64,000 nucleotides of DNA. It comes from Sipunculus nudus (Eukaryota; Annelida; Sipuncula; Golfingiida; Sipunculidae). The position numbers and the translations under genes are program-made. Numbering within the stretch: the first letter of the stretch is position 1; every line of letters starts with the position of its first letter. Below the pieces are notes generated by a model. The model had not been told where the DNA came from and searched no databases. It saw only the letters and a list, made by a program, of their open reading frames with translations. The DNA lies in the NCBI GenBank assembly GCA_026874595.1, contig CM049320.1, positions 42,418,714-42,482,713 on the forward strand, in the 5' to 3' direction. Below, piece after piece: positions 12,415 to 34,600 of the stretch.

Positions 12415-13015
12415 CAGTCGTTCTGTTCCTGTACCCCTGTCCACCTGATTTTTCGCGATTATCTCTACACAAGACAAATTTGGCAAACAAAATTTGCACC
12501 ATTGGAATAAAGAGGCAAAAGCGTAATTTTTGGTACCTTACCCACTCACGATATAAATATTATTTACTTTACGGCCTGGTTGACATGTCTCAAATATATC
12601 CGTGGTTCATGGCGTCCCTTATATGCGGCAATTGGTTATCCTCCTTAGATATGGATATAAAGTAATGTGACGTAACAGTGAAGCTCGTGCACGCGGAGAA
12701 CACAAGTCTCGCTGTAAACAGGGGTCGGCAGCTCTTGATTATTGGTTCCGTGAATGTTTGTGCCTCTTTAGTACGTCACGTCTATTATGACGTCATCACT
12801 ATCCCCTGATATGCCAATTTAACAGATTAGTGGCAAGATGTCGCTAAAGAATAGACCAGTTACTCATAAAATGGTTTTAAATTGTTTACAGGAAAATTAC
12901 ATAAGGTAGGCTATTATTTCCATAATAGTTAATTACGCTTTTTCCTCTTTCTTACCCAAGGTCACAAATAAATAATCGCGATAAAACAGGTGGACAGGGG
13001 TGCTGGAACTGACTA
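12415..13015. mobile_element. 0.6-kb TIR MITE related to 10965-12040
   Basis: Inverted ends share ACCCCTGTCCACCTG and TCGCGAT, with flanking TA at 12413-12414 and 13016-13017. The GTCCACCTG-TTTT block is also in the neighbouring 1.08-kb element, so both probably answer to the same transposase. Confidence 0.7.
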
Positions 13016-13109
13016 TAGATGAAATAATAGTCGATGAACTGATACAAAGCTGTCATTTGTTGTCACAAAAATAGAGGGGACAGTGCATGAAGAGTAGAAT
13101 TAGGAAGAT

Positions 13110-15294
13110 GGATTTTTTATTTACTGAATGCCAAATTTTTCAGGTCGTGTCCCTATTCAGCTGAAGCATAGCTCGGGTGACATGGGAAACACCGACCTAA
13201 TTTCAGATTTCCAAGGAGATTTTTCATGGACCTCCCACGCTTTCAAATTAGAAGATTCTCGGTCCAGTGATTATGATTTGTGCCCTGTTAACGGACGACC
13301 ACATCTTTAAACGTCTAAAAACTGAGAAACAAGTGACCAATGGGTCATAACGCACAGCTGACAAGCATGAGATAATGGCCTTATTTTTACAGCTGTCTGA
13401 TTTAGAAGAAAATTATTGCAAATGTTCTAAATATTTTGTAAGGGGCAGAAAGATTTTTACGCCTGAAGCACATTACTCGATGTTTCAAGGCAAAACAGTG
13501 AAACTAGGCATGACTGAACATTTGTTACAGGTTCGATCAAACAGTGAAATTGATGTTTAAAGAACACAGTTTGCAGAATATAGATCACCATGGCCTTATT
13601 TAGGGTTTGCAAGGATTTTTTTTTCAGCTGAGATAAAAAGTACAGGTAGCGCCACAAGTCTTCAGTAACTGATAGAAATAGTCATAATCAATAATCATTT
13701 ATTATGGGTACTTACACGCTATAGAGCTCAAAGGATATGAGTAACAGAGACCTTATTTCAGATTTCCAAGGTTTTCATTGACCTCTCTGGATGTGAAGTT
13801 ACAAGATTCTAGGTCCTGTGGTTACCATTTGTGCCCTGTTAACAAATGACCACTTCATTTGAAGGTTTCAAAAATAGAGAAACAGATGTTGAAAAATTAA
13901 AAATTATCCGGTTGGTGCCACCAATCTGCGCAGGATCTGATGAAACATTCCATGATCAATAAGCATGCAAACAATCATGGTGATCAATTCAATGGTTATT
14001 CAGACACTTGATCTTATGTATCAAATTTTCAATATTTTTCCTATTGCTCGAGGATATGGGTAACAGAGACCTAATGTCAGGCTTCCAAGGAGATTTTTAG
14101 AACCACTAAGACTGCACAGGGCTTCTGATCCTTCCCCCTTACGGTAAGGACGGCAGACAATGACCCATCGCTACAGCTCAGCATGACTGAAAGTCAGCTG
14201 AGCTAAATAAAATTCGAAAAAAAATCGGAAAAAAAAGCTAGGTGGCACCACTAGTCTGCAGGAACTGATGAAACACTCCGTAGTTAATATACATGCAAAG
14301 AATCATGGTGATCAATGCATAAGTTGTTCATACACTGGAGCTTTTTTTGTCAAATTTGTAATTATTCGGGTGGGGGGGGGGGGGGCTTCTGAGCCCAATA
14401 GTTTGGAGGATATGGGTAACAGGGACCTTATTTCGGGGTTTCTGAGGAAACTTTTCATGGGCCTCCCGGATTTCAAGTTAAATGATTCCAGGTCCTGTGG
14501 TTACGATTTGTGCTCTATTAACAGATGACTGCATCTTTAAAGGTCTCAAAGATAGAGAAAAAAATGCTTAAAAATTCGAAAAAAAATCCAGGTCTGCAGG
14601 AACTGATGGAAACACTGTGATCAATATACATGCAAAGATTCATGGTTATCAATGCATTATAGTTGTTCAAATACCGGAGCTTTTGTATCAATTTTTTTAT
14701 TTTTTTCTAGGGGGTACTTCTGAGCCCCACTGCTCGAAGAATATGGGTAACAGGGACCTAATTTCAGGTTTCCGAGGAGACTTTTCATGGGCCTCCCCGA
14801 ATGTCAAGTGAGAAGATTCCAGGTCCAGTGCACGATTTGAGCCCTGTTAACAGATGACCGCATCTTTAAAGGTCTCAAAAGTAGAGCAAAAAAAACAATG
14901 TTGTAAAATTCGAAACAATACAGGTGGCACCAGTAGTCTGCAGGAACTGACGAAACACTCTTTGATCAATAAACATGCAAAGAATCATGGTTATCAATGC
15001 ATTTAAGTTATTCAGATACCGGAGCTTTTATATTAATTTTTTAATACTTCTGTGGGGTACTTCTGAGCCCCGTAGTTCGGATGATTAGGATAACAGAGAC
15101 CTAATTTCAGGTTTCCAAGGAGATTTTTCATGAACCTCTAAGACTGCACAGGGTTCATGATACTAGCCCTTACGATTACGATTTATATATATATATATAT
15201 ATATAAAATGCTAACGGACACACGGACGAAAGGACGACGGACAATTACCATTGCTATTGCTCGGCATGACTGAAAGTCAGCTGATCTAAAAATC
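13110..15294 (+). mobile_element. Family A array(s) with 5' tag and 3' hairpins
   Basis: A 5' tag ACAAGTGACCAATGGGTC lies at 13329. Units carrying GAATATGGGTAACAG..GACCTAATTTCAGG and AGGTGGCACCA-GTCTGCAGG repeat at 300-350 bp. Two 3' hairpin ends follow GACGGACAATGACC-type sequence, at about 14174-14206 and 15246-15293 (AGTCAGCTGAGCTA and AGTCAGCTGATCTA arms). Two elements may be merged, or one internally duplicated. A TA microsatellite sits at 15184-15205. Confidence 0.65.
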
Positions 15295-18200
15295 AGGTGG
15301 ATTTTCATGTAACTCGTGAATATTAACAAATTCAGTTAGGTCAGAGTTCAAAAGACAAGACAGGCGCAATATACAGGTTTGCGGGGCTCTTGTTTATCAA
15401 AGGACTACCTGAAACTATTGTGTAAAAAGAGGTGCTCATAGTGAACACATGGCCAGACCCTGGCCCAAATCAAAATGCTTTTTAATTGATATATACTTTC
15501 ATCTTATTTGTAACTGACACATATTCATTACATAGGTTATTGTTTAAACGGTTTACATAGCATTCACCAGAAAAAGATTTATAGCTTATTTATTAGTGGT
15601 TCATGCATAAGGAATGTGCAAGGTCAGCATAGGGCACTGGTATGAGTAGATTCTGAGAGAAAACCCAGAGACATAACAATGAGTAAAAATACTGATGACT
15701 CACTTCAACTTCAAAATTCATGGAAAGCTCTGTGTGATCATGCCCGAACAAGTATTCCGTGGGTCATAATGATGAACTGATCAACTCTGCGTATGTGTCA
15801 GCATGTCCCATCAACTACTGTTATGTCTGTTCTTTGAAATCATGTCATGTTCAGTGGTAATTGTCACCTTTTAATGTCTCATAAATTCAGGTCATGGGCC
15901 ATGACGTGTACCTGTTGATCTCTTGTCCCTGCCCTCATCCAAGTTTAGAAAAGCCTAATTTCTCCAATGCTTGCTGGATTAGTAGAAAAAAAGGCGGGGC
16001 TGGGTGGGTGTGGGGATTTTTTACCACCTGTATCACATACAGTTGCTGATGCGCGCAGCTGACAATGTTGTATGACCAGGTTGATGACATAAACCATTAT
16101 TCAACAGCAAGACTTCAGGGCCATGCAGTCTCTGCCGAGGCCTGCAGTGCCTGGCAATTAAGAGATGGACCGTCTCTCTCTCTCTGACTCTCTCAAAGCG
16201 CGCACCACAGATGATTTTGTTCAACATTCAGACATGACCTCATAGATGTATACTCATTTACCCTTAGTTACATCGCTGATACAAGCTGCTATTGGATTAG
16301 ATGATAATGGTGACCAGACATTTGACAAAATTATGCAAGTCGTCATTTCACGTAAGACTATATTGACCTGACATACATCCAGTTATACCATGAACTCAAT
16401 TTTATTTCCAGATACACAAAAACATGATCTGATGATCTCATCATAGAGTTTATTTGTGAGAGTACAATAAGGCTGTGCAAACATACTGAAATACCATTAG
16501 ACGCTTGGTCGTCTGATGACCATTAATATTCTTCCGGTTTTATCTGAATATCTCTGACACTGATTTTAATGTTTCTGTCACTCCACTTATTTTAAGTTTA
16601 AGTGCCAATATATAAAGATACCACTTCATAACAATTTTTAACTCTGTGCGAAGAGAGGGTTAGGCCTATACTGTTTTACCTCGATTATGGGTGTATGTGG
16701 CTGAAGAATGGTATCATGGATGTTATAAAATTTTATCATATACTTTCATGTACTTTACTACAGTGAATCTCCAAGTGATTACATTTTGCTGTTAATCCAA
16801 GCATAAATAATCCTGAAATGAGTCTTTTGAAATGGATTTTTATAGCATATTTGTTTACACTAGGATGTAGCATGGAACAATATGACCATCTCTGGAGTGT
16901 GAGCTGTGACGTCACAGGGGTCAATGATGTCACTTCATGAGCTGTTTCCCTGAAAGGTGTGCATAAATCAGTGTACAGCACGGGGGCCATGGTTGTTGTC
17001 CATTGTGTTTATAGTCTGGGCAGCAATATCACGCTGTCCAGGGCTGATTTTCAAAATATTTTAAACCAAACAGTTCCCAGGAGTAACAAAGTCACATACT
17101 TTGAACACCCACTTCTGTGCAGTGACTGCATCCCTATAGTGAACACATTTTTTTTAAATTTTACTTGGGGCAGTGAGTATTTCTATGCAGGATGGGGCAG
17201 TTGCAGAATGAAGGTTGCTTTTGAAGGTCCCAAATCTGCTTCATCTTGTGCTCTTTTACACACGCAAATACAGACATACACATACTTGCTGAAATACAAG
17301 CCTTGAGAAAAATCATATTAACAATATTTATTAAAATGTGATTACCATGACTTCTGTTTTATGACAAACATGAAACAGTTATACATACAATGAAAGGAAT
17401 ATATATATATATATTATATATATTGTGCATTATATATACCATAATAATATTTGATATATATAAATGCCCAGGTTATAATAAAGAAAAATCACCATGCAGG
17501 AAACAAGCTTTCTACAGAGGCATGTTTAACGACCATCTCCATCATGGTCAACTGTCCCTAGTCTATATAATTAATCATTAATATGAGTTCATTCTCTAAT
17601 TACACCACTCCGTTATTTTCTGCATATACTTGAGTAACACTGAGATAAAGTACCTCACTATAATATAAATATACATGTATTAACAAGCATACCAGTACAT
17701 CTGTTATGTTAAATATCTGCATTATAGGACCCTTAGTTATATACATGAAAAGAATATATATATATATAATGTTTGACATGAAAAGTGCACAGGCCATTTA
17801 ACTTTATGAGTATGTTAAGTTTTTGACACCTAACCCCCCCCCCCCCCCCCCCACCAACTTTCGGAGCCCACATTACCAGACATTGTCAAATCACAGACTT
17901 GACTGAATAACCATATCAGTTATGTCACCATAAACCAATGATGTCAAATTCATATCCTGTACTCCTGGTCTTTATTTGAGCAAGAGCATATGACTGATAT
18001 GATCACTTATGACTGAAAAGGAATGGCCAATTTGAACTCCTGACCATGTTGACAGAGGTCATGAGAGGGCACCTAAGTTCAGGGCTGGGGCACTTACAGG
18101 CTGAAGAAGGTACTGTATATATAATTTCTGATTACATTTTACATAGGAATGATATTTATATAACCTCTTGCACTTATTGTGACCTTAAAACCCTTTAGCA

Positions 18201-20378
18201 TGACCTTTCAGATGAATAAAATTATTTATTTATATTACAGCTCTTTACCAGGCAAAAACACTCCCCGTGTGGGAGCTGCATCCTCAGTCCACATAATGAC
18301 AGAGAACTGAAAGTCGGCATATATCTTCCTGACATATTTCATGTATTTTCTTTGTGAAGACTTTGATATAGTATCCTCTATGCAAAGATGTTTGCTATTC
18401 ACACTAAACACAACATTATCATTATTTTTCCATTTAATTGAAAAAAACATGAAAGTCATACATGGCTTAAACAGCTGGTCTATTCTTCAAGGAATGTTGG
18501 AAGCAGATATTGTGCAGCTACAACTTGTCTAATAAATGTAAGGTGGTGGTCCCTGAAACCTATCATCCATCAAAAATATTGAAAATTATCAAAAGTAAAA
18601 AAAAAATATCTGATCTTTCAAAGTGTTGAAATCTATGACATGTATCTGCTTTCCTATAGCAAACCCCACCATGCTGGATCAGTAACATGATCCAAGTGTG
18701 AAAGATCTGTTTCACCTGTATAGTTCATTCAGTGCTTTTCAAAGGACTGATCCTCCTGGAACCATTCTTTGCAGAGTAATACAATTTATAATAATTTAAT
18801 CTGTAGAAAACAGTCTAGAGTCAACAAATGATTCACTTCAATCACAAGCATAAATATTCATGAGTGACCAATGCTGAGGGCATGATGGTACCATAAATTC
18901 CTATAAAAAATGTCCACTTAAAGTATATCAATGAGTATCATGAAATAACTTGGAACATTTCTATCTGCGCTCCCCATTTTGTGGGTGGAGGGAGGAGGGG
19001 GTTACTAATGACTAGATGTGACCTTTTGATTTTTAGATACATTATTTGACAATAACTGATCAATATCACCTTAGAGCTTAACTCACTCAGGTAACCCTAC
19101 ATAGAAAAGCATCGATTAAAAATTTATTTCTCTCTTTACCACAGACAATTTGTCCAATTAAAAAAGAGACATGATTATATGTATAATTTTGGTAAACAAT
19201 ATAAATTTGTTTAAATTTACATATCAAGTTGTGGCTGCATCTACATTAACTGGATAGATGTACATGATGAAATCACAATCAAGTTGAATCAAATAACAAA
19301 TGCATATCTGTCTTAACCCTTTACTGTCACAGTCACAGAACATCATACTTCTGTATCACTGTATCACAGTGAGCATACTGTTACAGTAATGGTACAGAGC
19401 AGGTGCTCTTTTAATTATTGAACAAAATCAATTTGCTCTGAGGAGAGCCATTAAGGAACAGAATTACCAGTTTCTGAGGAACAAGCAAAATAATGAGAAC
19501 TAGTATTCACAACCTATATGTTATCTTGGTACAAACTTCATCTACTAGAGGATGCAGATAAAGATACAGTGAGCTACCTTTTGTTCCCACTTAAGGTATC
19601 AACACGCTTATATCAGTATAGCACTTATTACTTTCATTTCGTTAAAGCAAAATCAAGATGAAAATTTCATTTATGGGGGAAAACCAAGATGCTGGACAGA
19701 TCATTTCTATAATTAAACAGAAATTGGGATTATTTAAAAATTTAACAAATGTCAAAACCAAACATATATTACAGAGGGAATGGAAGCACATCCATCAACA
19801 TGTCTGCTCTCCTATGTATTGTTTTAAAAATCCAATAGCTTGGTTAAATTAATACTGGGGGTAAAACATTACACTTCTCTTTTTGAATATTACACATACC
19901 CTAAGCCTAATGATTTTGACCAAATTTATGTATTACATTTTAATCTACTATTGAGTTTTAATCATTCATTATGCTAACCCATCACAGTATGATTATCAGA
20001 TCTGAAGACCAACAACCACTGACAACTCTAATACCCACCATCAATCATAATACGTTCAATACCTAATTAAGCTTTTTTGTCCACCATATAACTGATTACC
20101 AATTCACACACGGCTTGAAATAAGTCATTTATCTGGGAATGGACACCAAATTCTCAATATCACTAATTCTGATCAGCAACTAGTGGCGAAGCATTAGAAT
20201 AGCCATGGATGCTCTTATACACACGAGACATGATTGACAGATGGTCAAGTCTTGTTGACCACTTGAGCTGAATGGAGTGAATTATGAGCATATCATCACC
20301 ACAACTGACAGTGAGTGTTATGGCACCTGACAACAGTTTCATAAACTTTAACTGGGTCAACCACAATCTTCAACAGAA
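15295..20378. other. Mostly unique flank downstream of SLC35E2
   Basis: Contains one family A 5' tag (ACAAGTATTCCGTGGGTC, 15748), a C-run (17834-17852), TA tracts near 17400 and 17755, and isolated open frames (16959-17306 plus; 18235-18459 minus) with no recognised domain. Part may be the 3' UTR of the transporter. Confidence 0.4.
18225..19128 (-). promoter_or_regulatory. Candidate poly(A) signals for SLC35E2
   Basis: On the minus strand downstream of the stop, AATAAA occurs at 19128-19123 and at 18230-18225. I noticed no exact AATAAA nearer the stop codon, so the 3' UTR may be 1.7-2.6 kb long, unless a variant signal is used. This is a motif match only. Confidence 0.25.
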
Positions 20379-20650
20379 CCAATCAGCTGTCTGTTTAAAT
20401 CACACCATCCAACTGAATTTTCACACTGTCTGGTTACATCACAGCCATCTAATCAGAAGCCTAGTTCCATCACAATATCCAATCAAATTTTAATACTGAC
20501 TGACCAATCAGATGTGTGGTTGCGTCACACCATCCATTCAGATGTCTAGTTCAATCTCAGTATCCAATCAAATTTTCACACTGACAGACCAATCAGATGT
20601 CTGGTTACATGACACCATCCAATCAAATTCTCACACAGACTGACCAATAA
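20379..20650. repeat. Minisatellite with repeated CCAATCA boxes just downstream of SLC35E2
   Basis: A degenerate tandem repeat (steps near 85 and 55 bp) carrying six exact CCAATCA motifs at 20379, 20479, 20504, 20564, 20589 and 20619, plus decayed versions. It sits 200-500 bp past the stop codon, so it probably lies in the 3' UTR or just beyond. CCAAT is the NF-Y core motif; whether it is bound here is unknown. Confidence 0.55.
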
Positions 20651-20864
20651 GCATCTGTGTGTAAACACTATTACCTTTCTTGAGCTCAAACAAAGTTACC
20701 AACCTGCCAGTACATCATATTAAAGCCAATACATTTGGCTTAAATTCATATTTCTCATAACATTATCTGGACCTTAAGACTACTGGTTCATCATTCTATA
20801 TGCCTTCTGGCTGTGTCAGAGAAATACTTCATACATATGATGACCACCCTACTTGTTGCTCTCT

Positions 20865-30607
<9,743 letters not shown>

Positions 30608-30660
30608 GCTTCTTTTGACAGTAAAATCACCTTCACTGCTTCATCCCATGGCTGCTTCAA
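30608..30660 (-). other. SLC35E2: SLC35E2 5' UTR segment with splice acceptor
   Basis: 53 nt separate the start codon from a good acceptor (TTTCTTTGTTTCAG|T, AG at 30662-30661). At least one more non-coding exon must lie further upstream on the minus strand. I could not place it, so the promoter and transcription start are unknown. Confidence 0.7.
30633..30649 (-). promoter_or_regulatory. Overlapping minimal uORFs in the SLC35E2 leader
   Basis: The leader contains GCAGCCATGG, a near-ideal Kozak context, opening a two-codon frame (ATG GGA TGA, 30649-30641). Its last five bases overlap a second frame, ATG AAG CAG TGA (30644-30633). Both stop before the main ATG at 30607. Such uORFs commonly lower main-frame initiation; an effect here is inference. 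Confidence 0.6.
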
Positions 30661-30808
30661 CTGAAACAAAGAAAACAGAGATAAGTCAATTACTTGATTA
30701 ACTGATACACCTTAAATATAGACAATATGTTCAGAATTGGTTGTTTACAGGGCTTTATTCTGATATATGATGTGTTTTATCACGAGACCATCCACCGAAC
30801 CTTTTATA

Positions 30809-31520
30809 ACAAGGGACCCATGGGTTTCTGTGCTCAGCTGCAGCTGACCTTGAAGGTAAAAATCTAAAATAATATCAAATGGAGATAAAGTCTGAGAAGA
30901 AGAGGTACCGGTAATATAGTCTATGGTTGGTTTCTATGATTGAAGAAATTGTAGCAAATAATATTTTGTGATCTGATCATGTGTTTCCTAATGTTGAAAC
31001 TGTTGCATTGTAAGCAGTTTGAGAATATATGATCTATACTATTACCATGATCATTGGTTTGCTTTGTGATAAGCTGTTGACAGTTCAGCAAGTTACTAAT
31101 TTGTCCAATTCCTTTTTTTATTAAACCAAAATATTTTTTTTTCTATTTTATAACATATATAAGTTGCCATAAATTTCACTCAACTGGTGGAAGGGCTCCA
31201 TTGTGGTGCAAGGAGGGTGGGGTGGGGGTGTAGGGGGAGGGGGTCAGGGATAATGATGGGAGTTACAACACCTCTTTACCTCTGTATATATATTTTCTTT
31301 ATTTAATAAATTTTATGCAGTTGCAATAAAACTAGTGTCCCAAGTGCTCAGGTGCAAGGTCTCAATGGCAAGGGAGGGTAGGAGATCTTGGGGACATCTA
31401 ACATTATGCCAAATTTTGGATTTGTAGGTCAAACTTTTTCAACACTTGCCAGTCTAAAGGACCGACGGACAATGGACCATAACTATAGCTCAGATGACTT
31501 AGAGTCATCTGAGCTAAAAA
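30809..31520 (+). mobile_element. Family A element with both ends (712 bp)
   Basis: 5' tag ACAAGGGACCCATGGGT (palindrome GACCCATGGGTC, last base changed) followed by GCTCAGCTG. 3' end GACGGACAATGGACC, then a perfect 14-bp hairpin (arms TAGCTCAGATGACT and AGTCATCTGAGCTA, about 31486-31516) and AAAAA. The core lacks the usual tandem units and contains a G-rich tract. It lies directly upstream of the SLC35E2 5' UTR segment. Confidence 0.65.
31215..31243 (+). other. G-quadruplex-type motif
   Basis: Five G-runs of 3-5 separated by 1-3 bases (GGGTGGGGTGGGGG, then GGGGGAGGGGG). It fits the usual G4 pattern on the plus strand, opposite to the transporter's coding strand, about 0.6 kb upstream of its known 5' UTR segment. 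Confidence 0.6.
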
Positions 31521-32398
31521 TAGGCCAGAAAATGCAAATGCCACCAGACACAGGCTGCTGCTTATTTTTATATCCACATGTTATAATGTGGTAGGCAGGC
31601 AAAAATAATCCAAGCACATTCATCAAGAACATCTGCTGTCCAGGGTACCCGTGTTTTGCAAAGGGCATTTTCTAACTACTGTCACAAACTTTAATATTCA
31701 GCACATTATAGCAACCATCCACGTAAGGTTATGGTTTTTCTGTTTGTCAACACTGCTGTGTTTACTAACAGCTTGTATATACACAAGCTCATCCTTCCAT
31801 CAGAGGCTTTATTAAAACTTTTCTTATTAGGAATTAACAACATTTTATTAATATGTTTGCAGAGTGAGCAAAAAAACTCATAAATACCCCATAAAATATG
31901 TGAATAGCTGGTTTTAATCTTGTTCCATGACAGTAGTACCAAAAACAACTAATGATCAATTAAATACCTCTATACTTTCACATACATGTTACAGTTATAT
32001 TACTTTTCAACTTTTGAAGGGCGCACCACCGTCTTGCTGTACTGACATACTTCAGTATTTCACAATACCACAGCCTTCTGCCAATACAAATCAGAAGACT
32101 ACAGTAACTGTCATCATTGCCTCCACCTGGAGGGTGTGCATTCATTCATATTCATGTGTGTGTTTGTGTGTTGAAACTTGTGTTTTTGTTCACAACATAA
32201 CTCACACAAACATGAAAGGAATCTCATGAAATTTTCAGAGCATTTTTGGTGGAGGCATGTATCCACTGGGATCCAGATTTGCTAGTTAATCATGGTAAGA
32301 CTTGATAAAGCATCCTGTTATTGTTTAGAAACTGAGATCAAACTCATCACGAGTTGTTGTTCCCTTGTATCCTGCCTTTCTTAAGATATTTTGCCAAT
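31521..32398. other. No gene; dispersed-repeat fragment
   Basis: 32110-32280 resembles 23640-23790 (ACATAACTCACACAAACATG, AATCTCATGAAATTTTC), a degraded dispersed repeat. Otherwise nothing recognisable. Confidence 0.45.
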
Positions 32399-32400
32399 AG

Positions 32401-32480
<80 letters not shown>
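32399..32480. repeat. (TA)n microsatellite
   Basis: An almost pure alternating TA tract of about 80 bp. Similar tracts are at 41082-41172, 44793-44862 and 51456-51536. Confidence 0.95.
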
Positions 32481-33053
32481 GTGTGCTTTATGATTATCTT
32501 TGCATTCAGCATACAATTATTTAGGACCGATTTGCTATCAATATCGCCTTGTCAAAATTTTCTGTATTCCTTTGAATGAATGTTCCCAAGGAGTACATTT
32601 CTTTTAAACAACTCTAAACACACTAAAGTTAGGGTGATTTCAACAACTGTGAGAGAACTCTGTCAAAGCTGGTGTAGATGCTCTTTTAACAATGCATAAT
32701 TACACACCATAACTGTTGAAAGGTGAACCCTACACTTTAAAGTAAGACATGCTGGCTTTGTCAAACATGGGACCCATGGGTCACACTGCTCAGCTGAACT
32801 GAACTTGCCAATTCTCTGTGAACTGTAGTTTTGGTAGAAGACGGGGTAGGTCACAACAGACCTTGCTATAACCTTTCACCTCAGTGTTTCCTCAACACAG
32901 ATAAAATTGGAACTACCCCTCCCTGTAACCCATCGCCAAGGGTTCCTCCCCTAGCAACCTATGTATGTTTTATGTAGCTTACCGATGTCATTCCTTTCGG
33001 TGGAAAAAAAACAGCAGAAAAGAGGCAAGGTAAGGGGAGGGGGACACTAATTG

Positions 33054-33141
33054 GTCAGTGGTGACCTACTCCTTCCACTACGGAAACTACAATTCGCAGA
33101 GAATTGGTCAATACGTTGACTAAAAGTAGGTCACCACTGAC
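33054..33141. repeat. 17-bp perfect inverted repeat within the DIRS-like internal complementary region
   Basis: GTCAGTGGTGACCTACT (33054-33070) is the exact complement of 33125-33141. It marks the two subterminal copies brought together in the internal complementary region. Confidence 0.85.
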
Positions 33142-33189
33142 AATACCTTATGACTCGACGAAACCCAGGGTGGGAAAAACAAACATTAC

Positions 33190-33800
33190 AAGGAACCCCA
33201 CACCACGCTGCCTGCAGCCACAACTTTACCAAAAAGCTGCAAGGGCAGCAACTGACGAGTTAAATCCTTAAGATAACAGGATGCAATATGCAAAGGGATC
33301 AGATACTTTCCAGAGGCCCTGTTTCAGTAAGTAAGAAACCAAGCCCAAAGCTGCAATGGGTGAGATGCGGCTACATCCCTGACATTGTGTGCCTTAACAT
33401 GGAGAGACGACAAAGCAGATTGGGACACCTATCATGAGCCGCCTCAATAATAGTCTCTTTGATCCAATGATAGATATTGTAGGACTATTGCAGGAGGTCG
33501 ACTAATCCCCTTGTAGGGTCTTCTGAATAAACGGATGTTTCCGGCTGCCTCACAAAGAGGCCACTGCATGAAGGTAATCACGTAGAGCCCCGACTGGGAA
33601 ACTGATGGTGCTGTAATTGTGCTTACCATGAGGAAGAGCAGGGATACGCCAAGGAGGCGCTGTGTCTGACAATGGTTGATTCTCATGTAAGAAATCAGGA
33701 GCCATATAGACGACCCAGAAGAGCCATCCTGAGCCTACAGTTTTAAGGGATCTGCAAGAAGCATGTGCAACTTGCAGCAGTTTCTCCATAAGGCTGTGGC
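33190..33800 (-). pseudogene. Tyrosine recombinase (DIRS-type YR) remnant
   Basis: Minus-strand segments in shifting frames give MAPDFLHENQ..IPALPHG..FPVGALRDYLHAV, then IKETIIEAAHDRCPNL, KAHNVRDVAAS (an HxxR-like box) and VVAAGSVV, in the order found in DIRS/Crypton-like recombinases. Several frameshifts and stops interrupt it, and the expected later His/Trp box reads SCYLKDL. It is a dead gene. Family assignment is by recalled motif pattern only. Confidence 0.6.
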
Positions 33801-34049
33801 AAGTAAAAATGCCTTTTTACTGGATAAATGTTATAGAGACACGCTCTTAAGTGGTTCATATGGAGAGGATTGTAAATGATCTAGATCCAAGCCCAGGTGC
33901 CAAACAGCGCGATGGGTTTTCAGGTACCCGCCTGTAATTCTACCGTAAAACGGAGAAGAGGAATTGCTGAAGAGGAAAATGAAAGCCCAAGGGTCTCAAA
34001 AGAACAAAAGCACTGTGCAATAACCTAGCTTGTAGAAAGAAGGGAGAGT

Positions 34050-34600
34050 CCCTTCTCCATAAAAATAAATATAAAAACTCCATGAATTCCTCAGCCGACG
34101 GCTGGACTATATTAACATCTCTGACTCCAGCCCATTCTCCGAAAACAAGCCAATGAGAGTCATAGGCATGATAAGAAGTTTCTCTACATGGGGCCGCGAT
34201 GACTAAGCCACCTCCCGTGAAAGGCTGCCCGGCACAGGTGTTCGAAGAGAACAGACAAGTGTGCAGACGAGCAATGTTCTGTAATCTTCAGAACAGACCC
34301 TGACGATGAACACTGGGCCAATGGATCAGGAGGCCCTGAAGAATGGGAGGCCCTGAAGAATCGGCCACCACGGCGCCCGCCGGGGCATTCTGAGAATCTC
34401 AATCATGTCTCCCTGGAAGCCAGTAACTGAACCAGAACCTGAATTAGACTACAAGGAACTGGTCATTGACGTAATGGAGTCTCATACCACTGGGACCTCT
34501 GTCACCTGTTGAGATGCCTGTGCAGCCTGTGGCTGAGACACAGCTGGTGACAGAGACAACATCAACACATGGGGAGGATCTCTGGTTGACGAGGATGGTG
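34050..34600 (-). pseudogene. Possible N-terminal (gag-like) remnant of the DIRS-like element
   Basis: Upstream of the recombinase remnant on the same strand, a Gln/Ser/Pro-rich frame (SLSPAVSQPQAAQASQQVTE) continues with interspersed stops. Its position suits a gag-like first ORF; no domain is recognised. Confidence 0.3.

Noticed and set aside
16033-16227. Arg-rich minus-strand open frame
   Set aside because: Driven partly by a CT/GA microsatellite near 16172-16194; no splice or domain support.
12788-16914. Perfect CRE motifs TGACGTCA at 12788 and 16907
   Set aside because: Isolated 8-mers without a nearby promoter or gene start; one lies in a MITE.
16959-17306. 115-codon plus-strand open frame
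   Set aside because: No recognised domain, no coding-like neighbours, and its length is possible by chance in non-coding DNA. Kept only as a note.
18235-18459. Minus-strand 74-codon frame ending just before an AATAAA
   Set aside because: No acceptor or domain recognised. More likely part of a long 3' UTR or intergenic DNA.
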